Positions 8,899 to 16,636 of a stretch of 64,000 nucleotides of DNA are shown piece after piece. Positions within the stretch are counted from its first letter, which is position 1. Every line of letters starts with the position of its first letter. Both the position numbers and the translations under genes were made by a program. The notes under the pieces are model-generated. The model saw only the letters and a list, made by a program, of their open reading frames with translations. It searched no databases and was not told the DNA's origin. This DNA comes from Pseudaquidulcibacter saccharophilus (GTDB lineage: Bacteria; Pseudomonadota; Alphaproteobacteria; Caulobacterales; Aquidulcibacteraceae). The stretch is taken from positions 496,001 to 560,000 of the forward strand of contig NZ_JAHWUS010000001.1 in NCBI RefSeq assembly GCF_019455445.1, read 5' to 3'.

Positions 8899-9510
8899 TT
8901 ATTTTTTCGCGCCATATTTAATGACATCATCTAGCAAGGACCTTGCATCAACCGAGTCCCATTCAGTGGTTGACATAAGGCGGGCAACCTCTTTACCGTT
9001 TTGGTCGTAGATTATGGTTGTTGGAAAGCCTGTCACTTTTAATTCGGATGGTAATCCCATGTCGGGATCATGATAAAATTCCAATGCCCCACCGCTTAAT
9101 TCTTTTAACTTTTCTTGTGCTTTGGCGGTGTCTGCTTTTTTATCGGCGCTGATGGCGATGACTTTTAAATCACCGTTTTTATAATTGTTTGCAAGCCGCC
9201 CAAGAGATGGCATTTCGCGAATACATGGCGGGCACCAAGTCGCCCAAAGATTAACCACCAATACCTTGCCTTTGTAATCATTTAAAGAATGCGAATTGCC
9301 ATTTTCATCGACAAAAGTTGTCTTTGGCGCAAAACTTTCTGCTGTCGGGAATTGTAATGCTGCCAAAGCGCCCATTTTATGCCTTTTCAAACTATTGTCC
9401 GAGGTGCTAAAGGACGCTTTGTTATAAATAAAATAGATTGCAAATAGCACGGCCATAAGTATCGCGATTGCCGATAAAAATGGTAAGGTCTTTTTGGTGA
9501 TTTGGGTCAT
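8899..9510 (-). CDS. tlpA: TlpA-like thiol:disulfide oxidoreductase, membrane-anchored
   Basis: A 203-residue periplasmic thioredoxin-like reductase. Residues ~9-29 form one N-terminal membrane anchor. The thioredoxin domain (~60-200) carries VVNLWATWCPPCIREMPSL with the redox pair C93-P-P-C96, and the cis-Pro segment VTGFPTTIIY. TlpA proteins reduce cysteines needed for cytochrome oxidase assembly. It is divergent to argH, a neighbourhood I recall from other alphaproteobacteria. The ATG at 9510 lies 44 bp from the preferred argH start. Confidence 0.9.
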   Translation of the reverse strand: MTQITKKTLPFLSAIAILMAVLFAIYFIYNKASFSTSDNSLKRHKMGALAALQFPTAESFAPKTTFVDENGNSHSLNDYKGKVLVVNLWATWCPPCIREMPSLGRLANNYKNGDLKVIAISADKKADTAKAQEKLKELSGGALEFYHDPDMGLPSELKVTGFPTTIIYDQNGKEVARLMSTTEWDSVDARSLLDDVIKYGAKK

Positions 9511-9554
9511 AGAGCATGAATAATACAGAAATCAAACCGGATAAAGGGCAAAAA

Positions 9555-10922
9555 ATGTGGGGCGGCAGATTTGAAGCACAGCCCGATGAAGCTTTGCAGG
9601 CAATTAACGCCTCAATCGGTATTGACTATAAAATGTGGCGTGAAGATATTGACGGCTCAATTGCGCATTCATCTATGCTTGCCGAATGCGGAATTATTAG
9701 CGTTGAAGATAAAGAAAAAATTCATGCAGGCCTAAAGCAAATCGCCGATGAAATTGCCGCTGGCAAGTTTGAATTCAAGGTCGAATTAGAGGATATCCAC
9801 CTTAATATTGAGGCACGCCTTACCGATATGATTGGCGAAGCGGGAAAACGCCTTCATACTGGTCGTTCAAGAAATGATCAGGTGGCAAATGACTTTAAAC
9901 TTTGGACGCGCCGCGCCACAACAAGCACAATTAAACAAATCAAAGATATTCAAAAGGTTTTGGTAAAACGTGCCGCGCAACATCATGATTGGATTATGCC
10001 TGGCTTTACCCATTTGCAGACCGCACAACCGGTAACGCTTGGTCATCATTTACTTGCCTATGTTGAAATGTTGGCGCGCGATATTAAACGCCTTGAGGCC
10101 GCCTATGAAAACGCGGGCGATTGCGTTTTGGGTTCGGCTGCACTTGCGGGAACACCATATCCAATTAAGCGTGAATTAACCGCCAAAGAGCTTGGCTTTA
10201 ATGCCCCTGCGGGTAATTCGATGGATGGTGTGGCGTCGCGTGATTTTGCCATGGAGGCATTGGGCGCATTATCAATTGCGGCGGTGAATTTATCACGTCT
10301 TGCCGATGAGATTGTGTTGTGGTCGTCATCACAATTTGCATTTGCACGGCTTTCTGATGATTGGTCAACCGGTTCATCAATCATGCCACAAAAAAGAAAC
10401 CCTGATGCTGCTGAATTAATCCGCGCCAAAGCGGCAAAGATTTCAAGTGCTTCACAGGCATTGTTGATGATTGTTAAATCATTGCCACTTACCTATTCAA
10501 AGGATTTGCAAGAGGACAAGGTCTTAACCTTTGGTGCGTTTGAAGATTTTTGGCTTTGCACGGTTTCCATTGCGCAAATGATGGAAAAAATCGCATTTAA
10601 TCGTGAAAATATGCGCAAGGCCGCGTGTTTTGGTTATTCAACCGCCACCGACCTTGCCGATTGGCTGGTGCGAACTCATGCAATTCCATTCCGTGAAGCA
10701 CATCATATAACAGGTGCGGTGGTAAAAGCAGCCGAGCAGGCGGGATATGCCGAATTATGCGATATGCCGCTTGATGAATTGCAAAAAATCGATGAACGTA
10801 TAAGTATTGAAGCGAAAGAATTGCTTGTTGTCGAAGCGTCAGTGAATTCACGCCAATCATATGGCGGAACTGCGCCATCTAATGTCTTAAAGCAAATTGA
10901 AATTTGGAAAGCAAAGCTATGA
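9555..10922 (+). CDS. argH: Argininosuccinate lyase
   Basis: A 455-residue enzyme that cleaves argininosuccinate to arginine and fumarate. Seen: MWGGRFEAQPDEALQAINAS at the start, LEDIHLNIEARL, HTGRSRNDQVA, GFTHLQTAQPVTLGHHLLAY, and the superfamily signature TGSSIMPQKRNPDAAELIR, whose flexible Ser is the catalytic base. I prefer the ATG at 9555 because AAAGGG lies six bases upstream and MWGGRF is the usual family start. An ATG at 9516 would add 13 residues but has no spaced ribosome-binding site and would leave only 5 bp to the tlpA start. Its stop overlaps the next gene by 4 bp. Confidence 0.97.
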   Translation: MWGGRFEAQPDEALQAINASIGIDYKMWREDIDGSIAHSSMLAECGIISVEDKEKIHAGLKQIADEIAAGKFEFKVELEDIHLNIEARLTDMIGEAGKRLHTGRSRNDQVANDFKLWTRRATTSTIKQIKDIQKVLVKRAAQHHDWIMPGFTHLQTAQPVTLGHHLLAYVEMLARDIKRLEAAYENAGDCVLGSAALAGTPYPIKRELTAKELGFNAPAGNSMDGVASRDFAMEALGALSIAAVNLSRLADEIVLWSSSQFAFARLSDDWSTGSSIMPQKRNPDAAELIRAKAAKISSASQALLMIVKSLPLTYSKDLQEDKVLTFGAFEDFWLCTVSIAQMMEKIAFNRENMRKAACFGYSTATDLADWLVRTHAIPFREAHHITGAVVKAAEQAGYAELCDMPLDELQKIDERISIEAKELLVVEASVNSRQSYGGTAPSNVLKQIEIWKAKL

Positions 10923-11089
10923 TGAAGAAAATCGCGGTTTTTACCCTGTTTGCATTTTGTCTATCTGCCTGTGGGATAAAAGGAAGCCTTGATACCGCAC
11001 CACCAATGTGGGGCAAGGCTAAAAAAGAATATGAGGCTAAAAAACAACAAGAGCAACAACAAGAACAATCTAATCAGACAGAAAAATAA
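10919..11089 (+). CDS. lptM: Small LptM/YifL-like lipoprotein
   Basis: A 56-residue outer-membrane lipoprotein candidate. The signal sequence MMKKIAVFTLFAFCLSACGI ends in the lipobox LSAC, followed by GIKGSLDTAPP, the GxKGxL...PP pattern of LptM (YifL). The rest is a charged Gln/Lys-rich tail. LptM assists LptD maturation in Enterobacteria; equivalence here is by family resemblance. Placement between argH and lysA is common in proteobacteria. The start overlaps the argH stop (ATGA), and lysA begins one base after the stop. Confidence 0.85.
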   Translation: MMKKIAVFTLFAFCLSACGIKGSLDTAPPMWGKAKKEYEAKKQQEQQQEQSNQTEK

Positions 11090-11090
11090 T

Positions 11091-12353
11091 ATGCGTCACT
11101 TTAATTATAAAAACGGCGAATTATACGCCGAAAATGTGCCAGTCAGGGAAATTGCAGAAAAAGTTGGAACCCCAACCTATGTTTATTCTGCCGCAACATT
11201 GCAACATCATTTTAAAGCGCTTCAGGCGGCTTTGGGTGATTTGAATGTGAAAATTGCTTTTGCCGTAAAGTCCAATACCAATAGCGCGGTTATTGCAACG
11301 CTTGCCGCGCTTGGTGCTGGTGCTGATACGGTTTCTGAAGGTGAGATTCGCCGTGCCATTCGCGCGGGTGTTGCCCCAGAGAAGATTGTATTCTCTGGCG
11401 TTGGTAAAACTGTGCGCGAACTTGAATATGCGGTTTCGCAAAATATCCATCAGATTAATATCGAATCGATTCAAGAGCTTGAAACCTTGTCAGAGGTGGC
11501 AACGCGTCTTGGCAAGATTCAAAAAATTGTTTTTCGTGTTAATCCTGATGTGGCAGCTGGTGGGCACGATAAAATCTCAACTGGCAAAAAAACCTCAAAA
11601 TTTGGTATTTCAAAAGAACGTGCCTTTGAGCTTTATGCCCGTGCGGAAACATTGAATGGTGTTGAGCCTGTTGGCCTTGCCGTACATATTGGTTCGCAAA
11701 TTATCGACCTTGCGCCCTTGAAGCAAGCTTATGAATTTTTGGCACAAATGGTCAAGGATTTGCGTGCAAATGGTCATAAGGTTTCACGCCTTGATCTGGG
11801 CGGTGGTTTGGCGGCAATTTATCAAGAAGAAATCGAAGGCCCAGATTTGATTGCATGGGGCAAAATTGTGCGCGCCATCATTCACCCGCTTGATGTTGAA
11901 ATTGAAATTGAGCCAGGGCGTATCATTACCGCCAATGCGGGTATATTACTTGCTCGTTCAATTGTTACCAAGGAAAATGGTGGCCGCGATTTTGTTGTTT
12001 TGGATGCGGCAATGAACGACCTTGTACGTCCTGCATTCTATGAGGCATACCATCAATTGCTTGCGGTAAAAGAACCAGTAAAGGGCACAAATAAAATGCC
12101 AACCACGATTGTTGGCCCGATTTGTGAAACTGGTGATACTTTTGCCGTTGATAGATTGATGGAACCGGTTGCCCCCGATGAATTGGTGGCCTTTATGTCC
12201 GCTGGTGCATATGGTTTTTCAATGGCGTCAAATTATAATTCGCGCCCATTGGCGGCCGAAGTTATGGTCAATGGCGATAAATGGGAAATTGTGCGCCCGC
12301 GCCAAACTTATGATGAAATTTTCGGAATGGAAAAAATCCCTGATTGGAAATAA
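11091..12353 (+). CDS. lysA: Diaminopimelate decarboxylase
   Basis: A 420-residue PLP enzyme that decarboxylates meso-diaminopimelate to lysine. Fold III features: TPTYVYSAATLQ, IAFAVKSNTNSAVI with the PLP-binding Lys (AVKSN), AVHIGSQI, LDLGGGLA, EIEPGRIITANAG, the catalytic GPICETGD motif, and AGAYGFSMASNYNSRPLAAE near the end. The ORF is open upstream to 10989, but that part overlaps lptM out of frame and does not resemble LysA, so the ATG at 11091 is the start. It ends the argH-lptM-lysA operon and is followed by a strong terminator. Confidence 0.97.
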   Translation: MRHFNYKNGELYAENVPVREIAEKVGTPTYVYSAATLQHHFKALQAALGDLNVKIAFAVKSNTNSAVIATLAALGAGADTVSEGEIRRAIRAGVAPEKIVFSGVGKTVRELEYAVSQNIHQINIESIQELETLSEVATRLGKIQKIVFRVNPDVAAGGHDKISTGKKTSKFGISKERAFELYARAETLNGVEPVGLAVHIGSQIIDLAPLKQAYEFLAQMVKDLRANGHKVSRLDLGGGLAAIYQEEIEGPDLIAWGKIVRAIIHPLDVEIEIEPGRIITANAGILLARSIVTKENGGRDFVVLDAAMNDLVRPAFYEAYHQLLAVKEPVKGTNKMPTTIVGPICETGDTFAVDRLMEPVAPDELVAFMSAGAYGFSMASNYNSRPLAAEVMVNGDKWEIVRPRQTYDEIFGMEKIPDWK

Positions 12354-12372
12354 TCAGGGATGGATTGAACAC

Positions 12373-12410
12373 AAAAAATCGCCCCGAATATTATTCAGGG
12401 GCGATTTTTT
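12373..12410. terminator. Bidirectional terminator between lysA and rpmJ
   Basis: A 13-bp perfect stem, AAAAAATCGCCCC with GGGGCGATTTTTT, and a 12-nt loop, located 19 bp after the lysA stop and 30 bp after the rpmJ stop on the other strand. The A-run and T-run suit termination from both directions. Confidence 0.88.
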
Positions 12411-12440
12411 ATATTTAGGCAAAGCCCAAACTAGCCAGAA

Positions 12441-12575
12441 TTAACGGCAGCAGCCTTGTTTAGCTTTAAAGCGTGGGTCAACTTTGTTGATTACCAATAC
12501 TTTACCTTTGCGGCGAACCACTTGGCACGCAGCGTGGCGTGATTTAAGCGATTTCAAAGAAGATTTTACTTTCAT
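12441..12575 (-). CDS. rpmJ: 50S ribosomal protein bL36, zinc-free type
   Basis: A 44-residue bL36: [20 protein letters not shown], then [20 protein letters not shown]. It lacks the CxxC...C...H zinc ribbon of the classical form and resembles the zinc-independent variant (YkgO type) usual in alphaproteobacteria. The C-terminus extends past the usual KARQG end with GCCR. The open frame reaches 12668, but the ATG at 12575 matches the family start. Convergent with lysA. Confidence 0.93.
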   Translation of the reverse strand: MKVKSSLKSLKSRHAACQVVRRKGKVLVINKVDPRFKAKQGCCR

Positions 12576-12716
12576 TTTAATATTCCTAAATGGATTTCTG
12601 CCTATTGGCGAAACTTGCCCAGTGAAACTTGAAGGGGCGCAAATAACCGCCATTTCCTTATAAGTCAAGGTTAGGCAAGCAGTTTTTCTAATTAAGAGTC
12701 AGCAAAAGTGCAGATT

Positions 12717-12917
12717 CTAAAAATCGTGCGCAATTCCCGATTTTTCCCAATCGCCATAACGGGTCGGCTCGGCGCCACCACGACCGCCATATTCGGTTGG
12801 TCTGTCTTGGTTTGCCTGTGCATTTCGTCTTTCTTCGGCCTCCGCGAGTGCGCGTTTGGCTTCAGGAGTGAGAATTTTGGGTGCTGATTCTTCAAAAATG
12901 TCTGTGTTTTCGGTCAT
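12717..12917 (-). CDS. SDHAF4 / DUF1674 succinate dehydrogenase assembly factor
   Basis: A 66-residue protein with the DUF1674 signature: LTPEAKRALAEAEERRN followed by EYGGRGGAEPTRYGDWEKSG and an HDF end. The mitochondrial homologue Sdh8/SDHAF4 binds flavinated SdhA before complex II assembly, so a similar role is likely. No sdh genes are in this window. I use the ATG at 12917; a TTG at 12926 would add three residues. The 141 bp between it and rpmJ show no other gene. It is divergent to rsmB. Confidence 0.88.
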   Translation of the reverse strand: MTENTDIFEESAPKILTPEAKRALAEAEERRNAQANQDRPTEYGGRGGAEPTRYGDWEKSGIAHDF

Positions 12918-13002
12918 AAGCGACAATATATAGCAGCCTTTGCCAAAAGAAAATCATATTTTCATATTGATTTATACTTTGCATAAGAGGTAACACAATT
13001 TT

Positions 13003-14388
13003 GTGAAAAATAATCAAAAACCACCCTTTAGACCAAAAGCGCAGGCAGGAAACAAATCTCCTGTCGGTAGGAATTATCGTCCTGAAAAACCGCAGTTTTG
13101 CCCTGATCCGGCCCGCGATGCTGCGGCAAAGCTTATCATCAAAATTTTTGATGAAGGTAAGACGCTTGATGATGCCATGAACAGCGAAAGAAGCTTTGCC
13201 GATTTAAAAGGGCGGGACCGCGCCTTTGCTGCGGCGATAGCCAAGGATACAATTCGCTATTTTGGCCAGATTGAGATTTTGATTAATCATTATTTGCAAA
13301 AGCCATTGCATCAGGCCGCAAATTATATGCGTGCCTTGTTACGGACTGCTGTGGCACAGCATTTGGGTTCAATTGCCCCAACACATGCAATTATTGATCG
13401 TGCTGTATCGCTCGCCAAGACGAATAAATCAACCTATTCAATGGCGGGTCTTGCCAATGCTATATTGCGCAAGATTATTACTGGTACAGATAATCCAGAA
13501 TTAAGTGATATTGATTTAATTCCGCTTGCGTGGCGTAATCGTTATATTGGTGCATATGGTCATGAGGCGGTGGCAAAACTTGCTATGTGTCTAAAGACCC
13601 AAGCGCCGGTTGATTTTACCATTAAGGCTGGGATTTCAGATGAGGATAAGCAAAAAATCCTTGATGAGTTTGGCGGTGAATTGATTGCTCCACATTCAAT
13701 GCGGGTTAAATCATTGCCTGAACAATTTACCGAACTTTCCGCGTGGCAAGATGGCTTATTATGGGTGCAGGATGTTGCGGCATCAATCCCCGCTAAACTA
13801 ATCAATGCCAAGGTTGGTGAAAATGTGCTTGATATGTGTGCGGCCCCTGGTGGTAAAACCATGCAGCTTGCCGCAGATGGCGCAAATATCACCGCCTATG
13901 ACCTAAGCGATGATAGGTTAAAGCTTGTGGCGCAAAACCTTGCGCGCACCAATTTAAAGGCCAAGCTAAAATCTGGTGATGCCAAAATTCTAGTCGAAGA
14001 CGCAAAGTTTGATGCAATATTGCTTGATGCCCCATGTTCGGCAACCGGTACTTTGCGCCGCAATATGGAAACGCTTTGGATTAAAAACCCGTTTGATTTA
14101 CCGAAATTAATCGAAATTCAGTGTGAGTTAATTCGTACTGCGGCGGCGGCGTTAAAGCCGGGCGGGCGCTTGGTTTATGCGGTTTGTTCACTAGAACCCG
14201 AAGAAGGCGATCTTGCGGTTGCCTCTGCGCTCGAGGCAGGGCTAAAACCAGATCCAATTACCCCTGATGAGGTTCTGAATCTTGATGGCGTAATTAGTCC
14301 AAATGGTGCTGCGCGCATCATGCCTTATATGCTTTCTGATAAAGGCGGGCTTGACGGGTTTTTTATTGCGCGGTTTGTTAAACCATAG
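13003..14388 (+). CDS. rsmB: 16S rRNA (cytosine-967-C5)-methyltransferase RsmB
   Basis: A 461-residue SAM-dependent rRNA methyltransferase. An NusB-like RNA-binding domain covers ~35-165 (ARDAAAKLIIKIFDEGKTLD, GLANAILRKI). The methyltransferase domain includes NVLDMCAAPGGKTMQLA (SAM motif I), LLDAPCSATGTLRRN (Cys345, motif IV) and YAVCSLEPEEG (Cys395, motif VI, the expected nucleophile). The start is GTG at 13003 with AAGAGG upstream. The first ~30 residues are a basic, Pro-rich extension. It is convergent with the Lrp gene, one base between the two stop codons. Confidence 0.93.
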   Translation: MKNNQKPPFRPKAQAGNKSPVGRNYRPEKPQFCPDPARDAAAKLIIKIFDEGKTLDDAMNSERSFADLKGRDRAFAAAIAKDTIRYFGQIEILINHYLQKPLHQAANYMRALLRTAVAQHLGSIAPTHAIIDRAVSLAKTNKSTYSMAGLANAILRKIITGTDNPELSDIDLIPLAWRNRYIGAYGHEAVAKLAMCLKTQAPVDFTIKAGISDEDKQKILDEFGGELIAPHSMRVKSLPEQFTELSAWQDGLLWVQDVAASIPAKLINAKVGENVLDMCAAPGGKTMQLAADGANITAYDLSDDRLKLVAQNLARTNLKAKLKSGDAKILVEDAKFDAILLDAPCSATGTLRRNMETLWIKNPFDLPKLIEIQCELIRTAAAALKPGGRLVYAVCSLEPEEGDLAVASALEAGLKPDPITPDEVLNLDGVISPNGAARIMPYMLSDKGGLDGFFIARFVKP

Positions 14389-14389
14389 T

Positions 14390-14860
14390 TTAAACGTGAA
14401 CCCCTTTTGCCACGGTTACTTCGCGCATTGCGATTGCTGTATTAACGCTGATAACATTTGGCAATTTGGTAAGAACTTCGCGGTGGATGCGTTCAAGGTC
14501 TTCAATATTGCGTGCACCAATCCGCAATAAATAATCGTCGCTTCCGGTCATTAGCCAACATTCAAGAATTTCCGGTTGGGTGCGCACTGCGCGTTCAAAT
14601 AAATTTAGGTCTTTATCGGTTTGCGCACCAAGTTTGATAGAAACAAAAACCGTAATATTAAAGCCTAGTTTTTTGGCATCAATCACACAGGTATAATTCT
14701 TTATGACCCCTTCGTTTTCAAGGCGTTCAAGCTTACGCCTTAGGGTCGATTCGGATAATGACATCTCGTTCGCAAGTGCAGCAATGCTAATCCGTCCATT
14801 TTGCTGCATTTTTCGTAATATTCTGCGGTCATTTGCATCTAGGCTGACGGTTTCCATCAT
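14390..14860 (-). CDS. Lrp/AsnC family transcriptional regulator
   Basis: A 156-residue regulator with an N-terminal winged HTH (LDANDRRILRKMQQNGRISI, ANEMSLSESTLRRKLERLE) and a C-terminal ligand-binding RAM domain (FVSIKLG, CWLMTGSDDYLLRIGARN). It is transcribed divergently from ald with 125 bp between the starts. Lrp-type regulators such as AldR/BkdR often control alanine dehydrogenase in response to an amino acid, so ald is the probable target. A perfect palindrome lies in the shared promoter region. Confidence 0.93.
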   Translation of the reverse strand: MMETVSLDANDRRILRKMQQNGRISIAALANEMSLSESTLRRKLERLENEGVIKNYTCVIDAKKLGFNITVFVSIKLGAQTDKDLNLFERAVRTQPEILECWLMTGSDDYLLRIGARNIEDLERIHREVLTKLPNVISVNTAIAMREVTVAKGVHV

Positions 14861-14950
14861 AAATCCTTTAATTTATGTAATATTCCACCGCATTTAATTG
14901 CTTTGTCAAGTCTTTTGAATGGGACTCGCCAAAAAAAACATAATAACTTC

Positions 14951-14966
14951 TATTGTTATAACAATA
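14951..14966. promoter_or_regulatory. 16-bp perfect palindrome, candidate Lrp operator or promoter element for ald
   Basis: TATTGTTATAACAATA is a perfect 16-bp palindrome 20 bp before the ald ATG and 91 bp before the lrp start. Its position overlaps where the ald -10 region or transcript start should be, which would suit repression or autoregulation. Binding by the adjacent Lrp protein is inference. Confidence 0.45.
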
Positions 14967-14985
14967 AATGTTTATGGAGAGTGCA

Positions 14986-16080
14986 ATGAAAATTGGCGTA
15001 CCTAAGGAGATTAAACCACAAGAGAGCCGCGTTGGTGCAACGCCGGAAACTGTTTCTCAATTGGTTCATGCTGGTCATGAAGTATTTGTTGAAACCAATG
15101 CTGGTGCTGGTATTGGCGTAAAAGATGATGCCTATGTCGCTGCGGGTGCAAAAATTCTCAGCACAGCCGATGAAGTTTTTGCAACAGCAGAAATGATTGT
15201 AAAAGTAAAAGAACCTCAATTGGTTGAGTGCGAAAAATTAAAGCCTCACCATATTCTTTTCACCTATCTTCACCTTGCCCCAGATCCAGAGCAGGCAAAA
15301 GCCTTGATGAAATCTGGTTGTACTGCGATTGCATATGAAACTGTGGTTGGCAAAGATGGCGGTTTACCACTTCTTGCTCCAATGAGTGAGGTTGCGGGCC
15401 GTATGGCGTCACAAGTGGGCGCGCATTGCCTGTTAAAGCCACAAGGTGGCTTGGGTCGTCTTATGGGTGGTGTACCGGGTGTTGCCCCTGCTAAAGTGGT
15501 TGTATTGGGTGCGGGTGTTGCCGGAACCAATGCCGCACAAATCGCAAAAGGAATGCATGCTGATGTAACCGTATTTGATCGTTCAAAAGCGGCGTTGGTG
15601 CGTATCGACAATTTGTTCAATGGTGCGGTAAAAACCATGATGTCTTCACCAAGTGCGGTTGAGGCGGCAGTTTTAGAAGCAGATTTAGTAATTGGTGCGG
15701 TATTAATCCCTGGTGCATCGGCGCCAAAACTTGTTACCAAAGCAATGTTGCCAAAAATGAAAGATGGTGCGGTTCTTGTTGATATTTCAATTGACCAAGG
15801 CGGTTGTTTTGAAACTTCTAAACCAACTACGCATTACGATCCAACTTATGTGATTGATGGCGTTGTTCATTATTGTGTTGCCAATATGCCAGGCGCTGCA
15901 CCGCTTACATCAACATACGCGCTTAACGCGGTTACTGCGCCATATATGCTTGAGTTGGCTAACAAAGGCGTTGATCAGGCTTTGGCTGATGATGCTGGCT
16001 TTGCGCTTGGCTTGAATGTTAAAGGCGGTAAAATTGTTAATGATGCCGTTATCGAAGCCTTAAAAGCTTATGGGATGTAA
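14986..16080 (+). CDS. ald: Alanine dehydrogenase
   Basis: A 364-residue NAD-dependent L-alanine dehydrogenase (alanine to pyruvate and ammonia). Seen: MKIGVPKEIKPQESRVGATP, the ILFTYLHLAPDPEQ region, Rossmann segment VVLGAGVAGTNAAQIAKGM, LVDISIDQGGCFETSKPTTH and NMPGAAPLTSTYALNA. I chose the ATG at 14986 because GGAG lies seven bases upstream; in-frame ATGs at 14968 and 14974 would put that site inside the gene and add six or four atypical residues. A terminator follows directly. Confidence 0.96.
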   Translation: MKIGVPKEIKPQESRVGATPETVSQLVHAGHEVFVETNAGAGIGVKDDAYVAAGAKILSTADEVFATAEMIVKVKEPQLVECEKLKPHHILFTYLHLAPDPEQAKALMKSGCTAIAYETVVGKDGGLPLLAPMSEVAGRMASQVGAHCLLKPQGGLGRLMGGVPGVAPAKVVVLGAGVAGTNAAQIAKGMHADVTVFDRSKAALVRIDNLFNGAVKTMMSSPSAVEAAVLEADLVIGAVLIPGASAPKLVTKAMLPKMKDGAVLVDISIDQGGCFETSKPTTHYDPTYVIDGVVHYCVANMPGAAPLTSTYALNAVTAPYMLELANKGVDQALADDAGFALGLNVKGGKIVNDAVIEALKAYGM

Positions 16081-16103
16081 TAGATAATATAAAGTCCATA
16101 AAC

Positions 16104-16133
16104 AAAAGGGGTGCCGGAAGGCACCCCTTTTTT
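16104..16133. terminator. Terminator between ald and hup
   Basis: AAAAGGGGTGCC pairs with GGCACCCCTTTT across a four-base GGAA loop, followed by T residues, 23 bp after the ald stop. The A-run on the other side may also serve hup, which ends at 16153 on the opposite strand. Confidence 0.88.
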
Positions 16134-16152
16134 ATATAAATTTTTGAACAAA

Positions 16153-16425
16153 TTAGTTCAAAGATTCCTTCAATGCTTTTGATGGAAGGAATTTAGCAAC
16201 TTTAGCTGCAGGGATTTGCACTGCTTCACCAGTTGAAGGGTTGCGACCCATACGAGCTTCACGCTTAGAAACTTTAAATTTACCCAAAGGAGCGAAAGTA
16301 ACCTCACCATCAGCTTTCAAAGTTTTTTCGATATATGCAGTTAGGGCGTCAATTGCCTTAGATGCATTTTCTTTTGTGATGCCAGTTTTCTCAGCAACTG
16401 CATCAATCATTTCTTTTTTGCTCAT
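16153..16425 (-). CDS. hup: HU family DNA-binding protein
   Basis: A 90-residue histone-like protein: MSKKEMIDAVAEKTGITKEN, helical dimerisation region, beta arm GKFKVSKREARMGRNPSTGE and a PSKALKESLN end. The RxGRNPxTGE motif is the DNA-bending arm of HU/IHF. A 90-residue length without IHF-specific features indicates HU. The start is ATG at 16425 with GGAGAG upstream; an upstream TTG (16437) would swallow that site. The 211-bp upstream region carries direct and inverted repeats. Confidence 0.94.
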   Translation of the reverse strand: MSKKEMIDAVAEKTGITKENASKAIDALTAYIEKTLKADGEVTFAPLGKFKVSKREARMGRNPSTGEAVQIPAAKVAKFLPSKALKESLN

Positions 16426-16444
16426 TAAGCTCTCCAAAAGTTTA

Positions 16445-16512
16445 TGACACTTAAAAAGGTTTTGACACTTAATAAGTGCCGCAAAGTTTTTAGCTTGATA
16501 ATATTTATCAAG
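16445..16512. promoter_or_regulatory. Repeats and palindromes in the hup upstream region
   Basis: Two copies of TGACACTTAA (16445-16454 and 16463-16472) are 18 bp apart. The second is part of the palindrome CACTTA-A-TAAGTG (16466-16478). A second perfect palindrome, CTTGATAA-TAT-TTATCAAG, occupies 16494-16512. All lie 20-87 bp upstream of the hup start, the right zone for operators. The rest of 16513-16636 shows only a weak AAAAAC/GTTTTT hairpin after the cobW-like gene. Function is inference. Confidence 0.45.
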
Positions 16513-16636
16513 TTGAAATACGCAAAGGCTGTTTGCACGTTTTCGTCAAGACAAAATGTGTGAAAATGGCGGTTTTTATTGCATTTTCTTGGGTATATGT
16601 AACCAAAAACGGGGTTTTTTTATAGATAAGGACATT

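Noticed and set aside
10989-11090. N-terminal extension of the lysA open frame
   Set aside because: It overlaps the lptM-like gene in another frame, is Asn/Lys-rich and does not resemble LysA. The ATG at 11091 fits both spacing and family.
16603-16621. AAAAAC-GGGG-TTTTTTT as terminator for the COG0523 gene
   Set aside because: Only six A-T-rich pairs with a tiny loop; too weak to call.
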